Of a stretch of DNA of 64,000 nucleotides, positions 46,450-58,259 are shown piece by piece. The translations under genes were made by a program, and so were the position numbers. Source of the stretch: Pollenia angustigena (taxonomy: Eukaryota > Arthropoda > Insecta > Diptera > Polleniidae); the NCBI GenBank assembly GCA_930367215.1, contig OV884059.1, forward strand, positions 24,080,945-24,144,944, read 5' to 3'. Under the pieces are notes generated by a model. That model ran no database searches. It was not told the DNA's origin and worked only from the letters and a program-made list of their open reading frames with translations. How positions within the stretch are numbered: position 1 is the first letter of the stretch; each line of letters begins with the position of its first letter.

Positions 46450-46769
46450 CATGATAATCAGCTTGCATCAAAGGAAGAAAAAGAATCGCACTCGTAACGT
46501 TCAAAAGCTGAGCGCGATCTTTTATACACTTTAGCTGGAGGTTTACACCACGCGGTGTATGCGTTTGATGCTTTCTTAACCTTTATCCAAGACGCAAGCA
46601 ACTGATGCTTAAGTAAAAATATGTTGGTTACGTACAAATGCATTCTACGCGTTTTCTGTGTAACTTGTCAATACAATTATAGTGATTCTCCTTTGTTGAC
46701 AGCAACATAAAGCGCTTTAACACGAATGTAAGTAAACCTCACGTTCCCACGACAATCGATACTACGCAC
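46450..46769. other. Non-repeat stretch beside the GC island
   Basis: More balanced composition than its surroundings continues to 46640, with a minus-strand open frame of 61 codons (MHLYVTNIFLLKHQLLASWI at its start) and a mirrored ACACCACGCGGTGTAT motif at 46545-46560. Not identified. Confidence 0.3.
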
Positions 46770-47511
46770 TAGTGCTGGGAAACTATCGATAGACTATCGA
46801 TACTATCGATAATATTAAAATATCGAAAATATCGATAGGAAAAATATAAATATCGATATTTTTATTATTTAAAATACAGCTATGAAGACATCTAACAGCA
46901 GATATACACACACGGTATTTTGCCGCAAACTTTTACTTGCTATTGTTAATTCGCGCTAAATAACAGCAATGAATACAAACAAAAAGTATGGCAAGTGGTA
47001 TGGATTGCTTAGCAGTGCTTTTTACTGCTAATTTAAGGCCTTTAAGTCGAAAGTTTTACATGTTTAAATAGCGACTGAAATGTCAAATATTTTTGTAATG
47101 TTGTAAAAAAATGCAAATCCAAATGCAATTGCAAGCATAAGACAAAACAATGAACGACCATTAGAGGATAAATCCGATAGATTGATTACCTTTTTGGGCT
47201 AAGAATTAAGAAAATTTTTTAAAGCTGCAATGGAATATCTTATAGTCCCTGTTACTTCGGTTCCTTCAGAGAGGTACTTATGAATTTTTGAAAAACTGCC
47301 ATCTAATATAACGTGCGTATAAACATACGGCTCATATATTCAATAAAGTGATAAAAACAACGAACTGTATGTAGCCTTATTAAAAAAATAATTAAAGTTT
47401 TCCTGCACAAGTACAAACATTCAGTCGATAGTAATATCGATATATCGATAGTGAAATCTGAACTATCGATAAATAATGATAGTAGAAAATATCGATAGTA
47501 TCCCAGCACTA
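46770..47511. mobile_element. 742-bp hAT element remnant with nine TATCGATA sites
   Basis: Ends TAGTGCTGGGA and TCCCAGCACTA; flanks CTACGCAC on both sides (46762-46769, 47512-47519), a perfect 8-bp TSD. TATCGATA occurs five times near the left end (46784-46862) and four times near the right end (47430-47500). The interior keeps the degenerate C-terminus of a hAT transposase. Confidence 0.88.
47155..47325 (+). pseudogene. hAT transposase C-terminal (dimerisation domain) remnant
   Basis: One frame reads PLEDKSDRLITFLG, stop, ELRKFFKAAMEYLIVPVTSV, then PSERYL, stop, and IFEKLPSNITCV. The P-x-TSVPSER block is the signature of the hAT C-terminal dimerisation domain. Three stops in about 55 codons; dead. 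Confidence 0.75.
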
Positions 47512-47575
47512 CTACGCACCGGAACGTAATTTAATGGTTATGTGTTGGACGTCAAATGTTTGTCCAATGTGACCA

Positions 47576-48602
47576 TACACAGAAAAAATTATTTTTCCAA
47601 TTCAAACAAAAAGTTTGTAGAATCAAACAATTTTTTGTCTAAAATCGGTCCTACAAACAAATTCGCATATTCAAACAATTTATTTGCATTTTGTTTATTG
47701 AAAAAAAACGCCGATTTTTTCAAACAAATAATTTTACAGAATCAAACAAAAAGTTTACTGAAATTCATATAAATTTCAAACAAATAATTTTGCTGAATCA
47801 AACAAAAAGTTTTGGCACAAGCAATGATGCGCACACAAGCAAGCACTGTTGGCGAAGATGAAGCAGAGCAGAGCAGCCGGCTGGCTTTGAGACACATTTT
47901 TTTGTTGGAATAATTTTTGAACGAAGTCATATTTATACTCACAGTGTTTTTCTTCATCACTCACTGTTGCTTTATCCTTTCCTTTGCTAATGAAGAAGAA
48001 ATGTAACCAAAAACGGCAGCAAACCGACTCGATATGTTTTCCGCCATCATTCTATTTTTGTATTTGATGTATTTAAACAAACTATTTGAAAAAATTGAAT
48101 ACGGGATTTTGTTTTTTTTTTACCAACTTTGAAACCAACCAAAAATTTATTTTGTTTCTTATAATGTGTTTTTTCTGTTGTTTAAAAAAAATGAAACGTT
48201 TTTTTACCTGCTATTGTTTTTGTTGTTTTTTTACTACAAACCTCGTCACGCTATTTTATCATTTTTCTTATTGCTGTACTTTTTTAAAGCGTCCAAAAAT
48301 AGACTGCATGTGTTTTTTGTTGTAGTTCTTATATTTCACATAAAGAAGTGTTGCTTACAATCAATAAAAAAATGCAAAAAGACGACAACATTAAAGAGCG
48401 TTAAATATTTCATACAAAATTATGAAAACTTCAAACCAATAGCGCGCTTATTAAATTTTTGAAGAGTTGTCCACATTTTTGTTGGTTAAATAAAAATCAA
48501 ACAAAAATATTGATTGAATCAGTAAAAAAATTTTTAGAAATCAAAAAAATTTTCAAACAAGCGTTTGTTTGAAAATAATTCGGCAATAATTTTTTCTGTG
48601 TA
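47576..48602. mobile_element. 1.03 kb MITE with TIR TACACAGAAAAAATTATT
   Basis: The 18-bp ends are exact mirrors. The left third repeats TCAAACAA and AAAAAGTTT motifs many times, and the right end repeats TCAAAC(A)AA. Open frames inside are Phe-rich artefacts. Confidence 0.72.
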
Positions 48603-49429
48603 GCTTAAGTCATAATTTTTTTTTCGGTGTATGAAATACTACTCTCTTGACAGGTGTTCTATAGCTGTTTGTTTAAAACCATATAAACATACATAATTTT
48701 TTCTTCTATTTCCATTTGTTGTCTGTAGAATTTTTACCTCTTTGTGTTTTTATCTGAAACTAGGAGTTCCTTTTTTTCCATCCTTAAGCCAAGAGTTAAT
48801 AATTATTACTCACTGAATGAAATTTTAACTCACACCACTGCAAAGTTCCATTTGAAAAAAAAAAAAAAACAAATCTGCGGTCAAAAAGTTTATGATTTAA
48901 AAGGAAAAGAAAATACGAAAAAAATTATTTGGAAAAAACGCGTATATTTTTCATGTCATGTGACTGTCGTTTTTCATTAGAAATGAAAATAAAAATGTAA
49001 AAGCAAAAGAAAAAGAAGAAGCAAAAGTTAAATAAATGTTTGAAAAGGGAAAATATTCATTCATAAATTAATTAATTAAATGAGAAACGAGAAAATCAAC
49101 AACAATTCAGTTAAAAAGTTAAACAGAAATAAACTTATGGCCAAAAGACAAGAAAAACATTGAAAATCCATTATTGGTGTTTATTTTTAATTTGAAGAAA
49201 AAAAGAAGAAAGTTGTTGGTTTGAAAATAAAAATTTAATTTAAGTATTTAATGTGAAAGTTTGCGCAATATTTCAATTCGATACTCGTTTGTCCATACTA
49301 ATAATTTTTTTTGGACATTAAGTAAAAGTGAATAATTTTTTTCCAGCGTCTCCCTTTCTTTCTTGGACATACATATGTATGTTTTATATGCCAAAGCTTA
49401 TGTTTCTAGATTAAAAAACGACTAGTTGT
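48603..49429. other. AT-rich intergenic; no gene seen
   Basis: A-rich runs on the plus strand from 48850 to 49230; no supported feature. Confidence 0.4.
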
Positions 49430-50680
49430 AAAACAAAATAGTACAAAAGAGTTATTCTCATCCGCTCTGTTCATTGCATGTTTTATTTTATGTTTATAGG
49501 TGCAATATTAAGGAAACTTGAAAAAAGTACCAGTTACAGAACAAAAAAGTACCAAAAAGATCCCTCTTACAGATTCTCATTCACGCAGGACCTTGCATGT
49601 ATAATTTTGTGTTCCTAGGACCAATACTACCGAAAGTTCAAAAAGTACCAGTTAATGAAAAAAGTACCAAAAAGCTCTCTTACAGATACTCATTCACTAA
49701 GGACCTTGCATGCTTAATTTTTTGTTTCTAGGTCCAATACTAACGGAAATTCAAAAAGTACCAGTTAAAGAACAAAAAAGTACCAAAAAGATCCCTTTTA
49801 CAGATTCTCATTCACTAAAGCCAAGATTACACTATCTCACAAGTCTTACGTAATCCATTATACTTTGTGAGATAGAAATCTAATGAGTTTTGATGCGACT
49901 GTCAAAAAATCGAATGTAAATGTAAAAAAATGCAACCCTGATCCGATGAAAAGTATTATAGTTTAGAAATATTTCAAAAAACAATGAAGTCGTATGGGAT
50001 GTCAAACTTTTTTCATAATACTTGTCATTTTCGTGACACATTGCTTTCACACCATCACACGTTGTCATATTACTTGAGTTTTTGACATGTATTAATACAA
50101 AGTATAATAGTGTAATCTAGCCTTAGGACCGTCCACGTTTCATGAATTTAATGAATTTAATTTCCCGTATTTCTCCCTTTTTGGTTCTTTTTTTCTCCCC
50201 ATTAAAGTATCAAGAATTTCAATATTGTAATGGGAGCCCAAAAATTAATACGTATAAGTCAATGAATGGAGATAAATGTTTTGTAAAAAAAGTACCAAAA
50301 ATAGTAAAGATTAATTTCGAATATGATATAAACTTTATTTATTTCTATGTTTTTTGGTTTAAAAGTTAGATGGGGTGACAAAAAAGATCCAAAAAACAGG
50401 TTTCACCCGTTTACTTCCTAAAAGGGCCGACTTTTAAAAAAGTGACAGACACCTGTCCGCTTATTTTTCTAAGTAACAACGATAAGTTTTACATTTTGTG
50501 CCTCTTTTTTAGTTCTGGAGATAGTAGGTTACCGAACTAACCCGTTTTTACCCTTTTCACCCCCTAAACATTAGAATTGTCAAAACTCCCGCCTTAGTGG
50601 ATCGACTTGGAGAGGAACCAACAACCTGTCCAATTTTCATAAGTCAGTAACGTTACAATTTTCTCTATATAGATTAATTG
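49430..50680 (-). repeat. Dispersed repeat with internal tandem units, copy of the 42340 type, interrupted
   Basis: Units of about 135 bp with AAAAAGTACCAGTTA, AAAAAGTACCAAAAAG, CTTACAGATTCTCATTCAC and CCTTGCATG recur at about 49490, 49620, 49730 and onward. At 49813-50127 a block with mirrored ends (AAGCCAAGATTACACTAT and ATAGTGTAATCTAGCCTTA) is a nested MITE of about 315 bp. Confidence 0.7.
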
Positions 50681-50689
50681 ACAATTCAT

Positions 50690-51130
50690 CATGCAAAGAC
50701 TCACATCGCAACAATGTCTCCAAATTATTAAGCTGTATTCCAAAAATAAAGCCTATATGAGAAAATCTTTTCGTGCACTTCAATCAGTGCAACATTTTGA
50801 CCTCTCATGTACAATAACTTGGTGAAGTTTAGGCCTGGATCTTAGTTAAAGGACTTAAAAAATGCAGCTTTTTTTATAACTGAAGACGCCAGACTTGAAT
50901 TAACGCTTTAACACTTACAAGAAAACATAATTCGCATAGTTCGCGAGATACCGGTAGCAATGCTGCTGAAAGTAATCGAAAAGTGGGCGCAGTCGCGGCC
51001 AACAATCAAATGGAATTATTTTTAAAAAGTGAGTGTTAAGTTCTTTCGGGCAATAAAAAAGATTCCGACATTCAGTTTTTCTAAGTGTCTTATGTAAAAT
51101 AAAAAAAAAGGGTCCAAATGAATCACCCAT
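50690..51130 (+). pseudogene. Internally deleted mariner-like transposase
   Basis: An ATG near 50690 opens MQRLTSQQCLQIIKLYSKNK, the N-terminus of a Tc1/mariner-superfamily transposase. The catalytic core is absent and the frame resumes near 50925 with IIRIVREIPVAMLLKVIEKW, its C-terminus. The remainder is a deletion derivative. Confidence 0.65.
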
Positions 51131-51403
51131 TAGAACGAACCGGATTAAAATCTGTGATCATTTCCGTTTATCTCAAAAATCAATATTGGGGACTTAAATT
51201 TAAAAATGTAGGAAAATTTTGAGAATTTAATTTAGGGACTTTAAACTCAGGATTAGGAATATAAATATATGAAAAAGGCCATAAGCACCGCGACCCAGTA
51301 TTTGGGTATTTTGTGCATAGATTGAGAATAAGAGACAAACAATATTCTGGCAGCACTTTAATTTTTAAATAGACTCAGAAAGTGAATCTAATAGCCTGAC
51401 CAC

Positions 51404-51984
51404 CAGGGTTGTCAGATTTTTTTGAGCTCCATCGCCAAACCGGATGTCAGAAATCGCCAAACGACGATTTTGTTCAGTTTTTGTAAAATTTTCTTTTTTT
51501 TTTAATTAAATTTTGCATACAAAAAACGCTAGTGTAATTTTTCAGTCAAAAATCGCCAAAAACTGAGAAAAAATACAAAAAGGTCGCCGAAATAAATTTT
51601 GTTTTGTTTCTGTAATTTTTTTTTAAATAACATAAAATGTATTCAGTTAAAAACTTAAATTAAGTACACAAGTCTATAAGATCGTACACTTCAGCCTCAC
51701 CGATTTCATTGCTGGAGTTTTGACCTACATACTATTAGAATTAAATGGTGACTGAATATAAAATTCACTTAATATGTTTTTTTATATTAATAATAATAAC
51801 AAAAAATGTCAGGTTGTTAAACAAAATCGCCGATATAATATAAATGGTAAAAATAGCCAAGTTAATCGCCAGTTATATCAGAAATCGCCATTCAAGTCGC
51901 CAGTCGCCAAATGTGAAAACCCATCGCCAAACACGTTTCAAAATCGCCACGTTTGGCGAGAAATCGCCATATCTGACAGCCGTG
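51404..51984. mobile_element. 581-bp hAT-like MITE rich in AATCGCC motifs
   Basis: Ends CAGGGTTGTCAGAT and, reversed, CACGGCTGTCAGAT; flanks CTGACCAC on both sides (51396-51403, 51985-51992), a perfect 8-bp TSD. About twelve ATCGCCA-type motifs cluster near both ends, mostly at 51860-51970. Similar motif clusters occur at 17180-17300 and 19740-19830. Confidence 0.85.
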
Positions 51985-52252
51985 CTGACCACTTATTTCA
52001 AAATCAGTTACTTGTGTTGTGCTTGTGGACGGAGGCAGTTTGTTGCACCATCCAACGAAATTATTTCTTTAATATTGTACATGAAAAACCAACACTTAAA
52101 CCGGATTTTTGCAACTTCAGGCATTTAAGGGATAAACCAGAGAGTTAACACTACTGTTCGTCATACAACGTTGACATTCTTGTTTAGGTATGTCATATCA
52201 TATATCGTAAAAGCTAAACGGAAGAAAACGTCCCACCTTCTGGTCTTTAGTT

Positions 52253-52375
52253 TAGGCTGTAAGCTGTTCCATCAAAATTTTGTATACAAACTTGGTAAAG
52301 GCGGCACAAATCTGTATTCAGATTAACTAAACCTAGTTTAGCTGAGATCTTGAAAACCCAGTTTAACAATATGTT
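52253..52375 (-). repeat. Dispersed repeat, inverted copy of 25015-25135
   Basis: See 25015-25135. The stretch just before it (52150-52200) matches 63500-63560, both ending CTTGTTTAGGTA. Confidence 0.6.
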
Positions 52376-52861
52376 TATAATAAAATGTATTTCTTGAAAA
52401 CAACATGTCTAATACATTTTATTTGTTTTATAAAATATTTTTCACAAAATTCCAATTTTGTTTTTGCTGCTTTGTTGTCATTCGTAGCAAATCAAGTAGC
52501 GCAGAGTTGTATTTTGATGGCTTAATATTAATGTTTTGTCGATTTTTGAACTTGTGGAACAGTTGACGTGACAATATATTCATTTGACAATGAATAAATG
52601 GATTACGGTAGAAACGTAAAATCGATAGTTAGTGGGGCACTTATGAGAACGATTTCGCATCCTACTCATTTGACGCGTAGAATGCGAAAAGTAGGTCAAA
52701 ATTTGATTGTTATTTGCCCTAATGACGAGTAAAAAAAAATTTAATTAAAAGAGTGTAAAGTCCATTTCTGCGGCTACAAAATCAGTCATAAAAATATTTT
52801 TTTTTGGAGAATTTTCTTTTTTATAGTAATAAAATTCATATGACTATATTCTAACTTATTG

Positions 52862-53880
52862 AAAAACAAGTAAGAGTGCTATATTCGGCTGTGCCGAATC
52901 TTATATACCCTTCACCATTGTGGGAGCAGAATACAGAGCAACTAGACAAAAACTAAATAATTTTTACATATGTATACATACATATTTATAATACTTTAAA
53001 CTTCATTATAAATTAAATTTAAAAAGCGAAAACTGGTAAATTTTTTTTTTAAATCGTTTTTAGAACATAAAAAAAATAAAAATTAAAAAAAAAAATTTTC
53101 TTTTTAAAAAAACAAGATTCGAACCAGAGAACTCACAGTTTCTAACTTAACACACCCCCTAGACAACTAAACCATGAAGGAACGTTGTTTGAATATCCAC
53201 GTAACCACGCCCCTTTTACCTTCGGTGAGGGGTATAAAAAAATAAGTTTTGGGATTGCAGTATTTTGATCATAACTTAGCCATTTTTAAACCGATTTGAA
53301 AGATTTAAATACCGACGTGTTTAGGAAGAAATTTACCATTTGCTTTAGTAAATTCTACTAAAAATTTCCGATATTTTGGTATATAAGTCATATCCATAGG
53401 ACATGTGGCAGCCTTAAAATTTAGGTTTTTATACAATTTTTAATTTTTTTTGTACGGGAGGTACCACGCCCATTTCTCCAATCCCGCCCACATTTTGTAG
53501 GGTGGTGTGTATTGACAACCTAAATGTGTGTACCTAATTTGGAAACTTTGGCTTTTGCCGTTCCCCAGATATACAGCAAAAAGTAATAAAATAAAACAAC
53601 CACAAGGAATTTTTGGAAAAAATTAGAGGTAGTTGTAGTTTTTTGCCCATATCTCAGCCATTTGTGGCCCGATCTGGCTGAATTTCAATAGCAAAATTAT
53701 AATAATTATAATATCTGACAGAAAGATACCCCAACCAAGCCCCATCATATCTGGGGGCTTCGGAAAACCCATTTCAATAGACAGACGGACAACCGGATTT
53801 GAACTTCGCTTTTCATAAGGAATTACAAACGGAATGACAAAGTTATATATACCCTTTTACCTTCGGTGAAGGGTATAAAA
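52862..53880. repeat. 1 kb dispersed repeat with TATACCCTTCACC ends and a B-box-like motif
   Basis: Begins ACAAGTAAGAGTGCTATATT and has TATACCCTTCACC near its start; CTTCGGTGA(A/G)GGGTATAAAA occurs at 53220-53238 and again at 53860-53877. On the minus strand GGTTCGAATC (53112-53121) resembles a pol III B box or tRNA T-loop, but no tRNA fold is present. The style resembles repeats common in calyptrate flies; the class is undetermined. Confidence 0.6.
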
Positions 53881-53989
53881 AACACAAATTTAATTATCAG
53901 AAGGGGTTAAGCCCCATTTAGCTGATAGTAAAAGAAATGTAACCGTACGGTAAAAAGTAATAAAAATCAATTCACTGCTAACTATAATA

Positions 53990-54489
53990 CAGTAGAATCC
54001 CGATAATTCGTAATAGCAAGGGACCGGCTATTTCTTACGAATTATAGGGGGTTTCGATTTAGCGAGGTTTCGATTTAACGGGGTTAAAACAAAATAAATA
54101 CAAATAATCGGGGTTTTTCAATTTATTTACTAAAACGATAAAAAAAAAACATAAAAAACAATTGTTAAAAATAAAATATACAGAAATTATTCATGTAACA
54201 AACTGATCAAAGTGATCTTAAGAAAATAAACCCCATACAACAGCAAAAACCCGCGCAAAAATAAAATAGTGGTAAACAAAAAATCATTCTTTCCATGTTT
54301 CTGTTGTTTTTATTACAAATTATAAGAGGTAAAGAAGATTTTATTTGAAAAAAAAATTACGAATTAGCGAGGGGACCAAAATGTATGGAAATTTTACGAA
54401 TTAACAAGACTTTTTTAAGGGACCAGCAGTTTATTACGAATTATCGGGAATTACGATTTAACGGGGTACGAATTATCGGGATTTGACTG
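53990..54489. mobile_element. 500-bp pogo/Tigger-like MITE
   Basis: Ends CAGTAGAATCCCGATAATTC and, reversed, CAGTCAAATCCCGATAATTC; TA on both sides (53988-53989, 54490-54491). A TA target and a CAGT start with an internal CCCGATAATTCG match pogo/Tigger elements. ACGAATTAT and CGATTTA(A/G)C motifs are repeated near both ends. There is no transposase. Confidence 0.82.
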
Positions 54490-54491
54490 TA

Positions 54492-56009
54492 ATTCTAATT
54501 TCTTTACATACAACAAATTGCAGCAGATTTGCAACGTTACTGTTACTGTCAGCTAGCTGGGGCTTTAGGGAGGGAGGCAACATGTAAATTTATTTAAACA
54601 TCATTTGCTTTTTAATTGTAGTAAATATCAAATTAAATCAAATAATTTATATGATTTTTTCAATTATTTTGTGGTCTTTGAATGGTTTTATAGACAACCC
54701 AACCCTTTAAGCCCATTAGACCATAATTAAATAATATAAAATAATTAAATAATACAAATTGAAACCCAAATTTTGTTAGTCCAAACATTACATTTCATGT
54801 AATATTTTTGTGTTTTTTTCTGGTATTTGTAAAACCCAATTTTGTTGTAATCACTTGCAATTCAATTCGTTTTACAAATTTCAACTAATTTCCATTTCAA
54901 TTAACTTTTAAAATGTAATTTAAAACATTAACAAAATGAAGCAATTTTTTCCGTAATATTTCTCTATTTGGTTACAGGGATAAACCATCAAAAAATATAT
55001 AAAAAAAAAAAATCCAAATTAAAATGGACTGAATGCTTAAGGGACAGTGATAAAAAAGGTCAAATTTTATAAATAAAAAAAACCTCCTTAGGGGACCATC
55101 AAGTTTTATGATATTAAAGATCGTGCACTCTAATGCGATCGCGATCTAATTAAGATCTGTCGGTTTTAAGCTCAAAAGGAAAACGTCAAGAGTAAGATAA
55201 TTCTTAAAGGTACACGAGCAAATTCCCCCAGGGAACCTCCTTCGTACAGCAGAATACATCAGCTGATTATCAATTGATAGAGCTTGACCAGAGTCCTACC
55301 ATGACTTCTACACTCATAGAAAAATGCATCTTCATATTGATGATGCCTTAACATCAGAATTGTGACATCAATGTTATTAAAAATGGCATCAATGTGGCAA
55401 AAAGTAACAACAATCCAATGGCGAACGTCAGTATAAAATTTTTTCATATTTTATGCGTCATCTATACCATGACTATAGTGACAATAGTTCGAAGCCACAT
55501 TTCGGGTATTATTAACATTATTTTCATGTTTAAAAAGTGTAATAAGAAACAAAAATTCCCATATTATATTTGTTTAAATTATTTAATTAAATACATCAAA
55601 CTTTTAAAGTAGAATGAATAAGAAACCCATATCGGGTATGCTGCTGGTGTCTTATAATTTTGAGTTTTTCTGTAAACAAAGGGCGGAATACAACAAAAGT
55701 TAATAATAATATTCTATAACTATAACTTTTACTTAAGTCAATCCACATGACTCAGTTTAATGACAGTTTGTCCTTAAATTGAGCCTAATGAATCCTTTCT
55801 CTGGTGTTACTGAGTCATCGGACTGATGACATTTTATATTTAACTGACTCCAATTCGTTATTTCTGTGATGCCAATGTGTCATCCCATTGATGATATGAT
55901 TTCATGGTTTGACCCTGATGACAATTTGGCTGACATCACAATGATAAAAAAGAGTCATGGGGTCAAAAACTAAGACACTTGTCATAGTACTGATGTCAAA
56001 ATACCAGGG
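54492..56009. other. Intergenic; TGATG-rich stretch, no gene supported
   Basis: From 55310 to 55990, TGATG(A/C)CA and its reverse are scattered on both strands (ATTGATGATGCC at 55336, GATGACATTT near 55824, CTGATGTCAAAA near 55992), suggesting a degraded inverted-repeat element of about 700 bp. Confidence 0.35.
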
Positions 56010-56160
56010 CTTAAAAAACTGCATTCGAAACCAAAAACTGTCAAACAAGAAACGAAAATGTATGTAAAACTTTTCGCTTTTTGAGTTGATTTGGCAACGA
56101 TTGTTTTCATTTAATGAATCAGAAGTAAAAGCGACACTTTGACCACAGTTTTTTAAAGGC
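56010..56160 (-). repeat. Dispersed repeat, inverted copy of 8440-8625
   Basis: Matches the reverse complement of 8440-8625 in the blocks given there. Confidence 0.5.
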
Positions 56161-56412
56161 TGCAAAATACATCAGCGCTATTAAGCATTTTCTATCAGTG
56201 AAGACCCAAAAAGGCCATGATCTGAGGGATTTGAATTCAATTTCGATACGAAAGCTAAATGCCAATTTAGTAAACTCTTTCACTTTTGCAAAATTTTTCT
56301 ACAAAATTTAGCAACTCTGGCAATAAAAAAATGTCAAAATATGTAAATATAATTTGAAATTTACATAGATAAAATAAAAAGTTTAAGCTTTGATATTGTT
56401 ACAAGTAAGACT

Positions 56413-56755
56413 TATGGCCATTTTCTCATTAGGCGATTATCTTTTTTCCCAACTGCGCATTAAAAAAATTTGGTATTCTCAATGTCTCATTTGCTTCGAT
56501 TTTATCGCAAAGCTAACCGGCACTCATCTGCCAATTATTTATTTTCCTTTCATTTGCCGTACAGATAAATTCAATCAGCTGACTTCCAACTTTTACATGT
56601 ATTTTGAGTGGCGTTAAAAACTTTGTTTTTTGTCGGTATATTGAGAAACCCAAAATCGTTAACGGACAGTTTATCGGTCCAATAAATTTATGTTGACATT
56701 AAGTAACAGACAGTTTGTCGATACATTGAGAAAATGGCCATTAGAGTGTTTATAA
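56413..56755. mobile_element. Probable MITE with ends ATGGCCATTTTCTCA
   Basis: ATGGCCATTTTCTCATTAGG on the left and CATTGAGAAAATGGCCATTA on the right mirror each other over about 19 bases. The 75-residue open frame inside has no recognised domain. Confidence 0.5.
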
Positions 56756-56799
56756 TTCTTATTCGCTTTAGGGTTTAATTGTTTAATAATGGCTTTTCT

Positions 56800-56890
56800 A
56801 AAATCTTTCGAAAAGGTTTCCTGATGAGCTGGCCTTAGCAACCAGCGAAATGCGCATAGAAGCTAGCTTTCCCTCAACAATGAATTTCAG
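56800..56890 (-). repeat. Dispersed repeat fragment, inverted copy of 25750-25845
   Basis: TTTCCTGATGAGCTGGCCTT and AGCAACCAGCGAAATG correspond to the reverse complement near 25790-25840. Confidence 0.5.
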
Positions 56891-57461
56891 TGTATTTGTC
56901 AAATATGAAAAATTGGGAATTAAGCACGTCATACGGAAATCGTATTAATAAAAAGAGATTATTTTCTAAAAGAAAAGAAAAAAAATATAAAAAGATGCGA
57001 AAGACAAATGCGCAGCGCATTAAAGAGTACCAGTCACTAGATTTGGTACCATTTTCTTTCGCCCCCTGGTTGTTGGTAATGACCTTTCGAGAAGCACGTC
57101 CCTGCTAGCATTTGGAAGATCGTTTTTACAGAAATCATCTGTATAAGTCGTTTTTAAGTACATTTGGTGATTAAAAACTGATTAAAAATCGACACAAAAG
57201 TGATTCGCGCTTATGATTTAAAAGTGTTTGATTTACAATTTAATAACTACAATTTAATACTATTAAAAAAAAGAGTAAAAATTTATCTAAACTAACAATA
57301 TAACGAATCATAAATGACTCATCAAGCAGAGCCGCAAATAGAGTATCATTTTCTCCCGACAAAGCCCATATTCTGGTTTTGTTAACGAGCTGAAGAGTCG
57401 AAAAATACTCAAATATAATTAATTTGACATTTCTTTGTTTCAGTGTTTGACAAATTCAACC

Positions 57462-58210
57462 ATGGAGAGGCACACAATTGAACAGCGCGTTAAGATTGTT
57501 GAAGCCTTTTACGAAAATGAGCGTCCAAATCAAAATGCATTGCGTGCACTTCGTGGTTTTTTTGGTCAGCTAAATCATCGGGCCGTTCTTTTTCGAAAAT
57601 GAGGTCGGCCGTGCAGTTAGCGTGAATTATGTTCGCTATCGCGAGATGATAACGGACCTCTTATAGCCAGAAATTGAGGATATGGACCTGGACGATATGT
57701 GGTTCCAACAGGATGGTGCCACTTGCTTCAATGGCCGTGTTATTTCACGTCGTGGCGATGTTAATTGGCCTTTACCATCATGTGATTTGACACCGTTGGC
57801 CTTCTTTCTTTGGGGATATTTTAAAGAAAAAATGTACGTGAATGAGCCAAGAACAATTAAAGAGCTAGAGGATGAGAAAATTCGGCACATTAACGACAAT
57901 GAACCTCAATTATTAGGCATGTTCTACAAATCGAAATGAAGTGGATTTAAAATCGCACAAATTTTGAAAATGAGCCTGTGAAGAAAGTTTATAAAAATAT
58001 TCCCTTTTTTATACTTTAAACTTTGAGTACCAATTATCTTTACAAGAACCACTGTTAAAACTACAGTCATTTTGTAAATAATTGAGTTCAAAATCTCGTT
58101 CGATTTCAATTCCCATCGCATAGAGGTGTGCCACTGAAGCCGTGGCGAGCATTTGGCAGATATTTTGTTTCACACATAATTGTCATAGATGCTTCTATAA
58201 TAATAAAAAA
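57462..58210 (+). pseudogene. Second mariner-like transposase copy, heavily deleted
   Basis: ATG at 57462 opens MERHTIEQRVKIVEAFYENE, the same family as 18352. A large deletion removes most of the first half; after that come [22 protein letters not shown] (lacking the next 13 or so residues) and SCDLTPLAFFLWGYFK. About 190 bases at roughly 57930-58125 interrupt the C-terminus, which ends near 58170 with the equivalents of RQYF and H-x-I. Confidence 0.75.
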
Positions 58211-58259
58211 TATAAAGATAATTCTCTGAAAACTTTTTGTTTTATTTAAAATTTACATC

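Noticed and set aside
48086..48462. Overlapping Phe/Cys-rich open frames as small secreted proteins
   Set aside because: They lie inside an inverted-repeat element and are products of T-rich sequence.
51774..52148. A 124-residue plus-strand protein
   Set aside because: Most of it is the AATCGCC-rich end of a MITE.
53108..53178. A second tRNA gene on the minus strand
   Set aside because: Only the GGTTCGAATC motif fits; neither stem forms.
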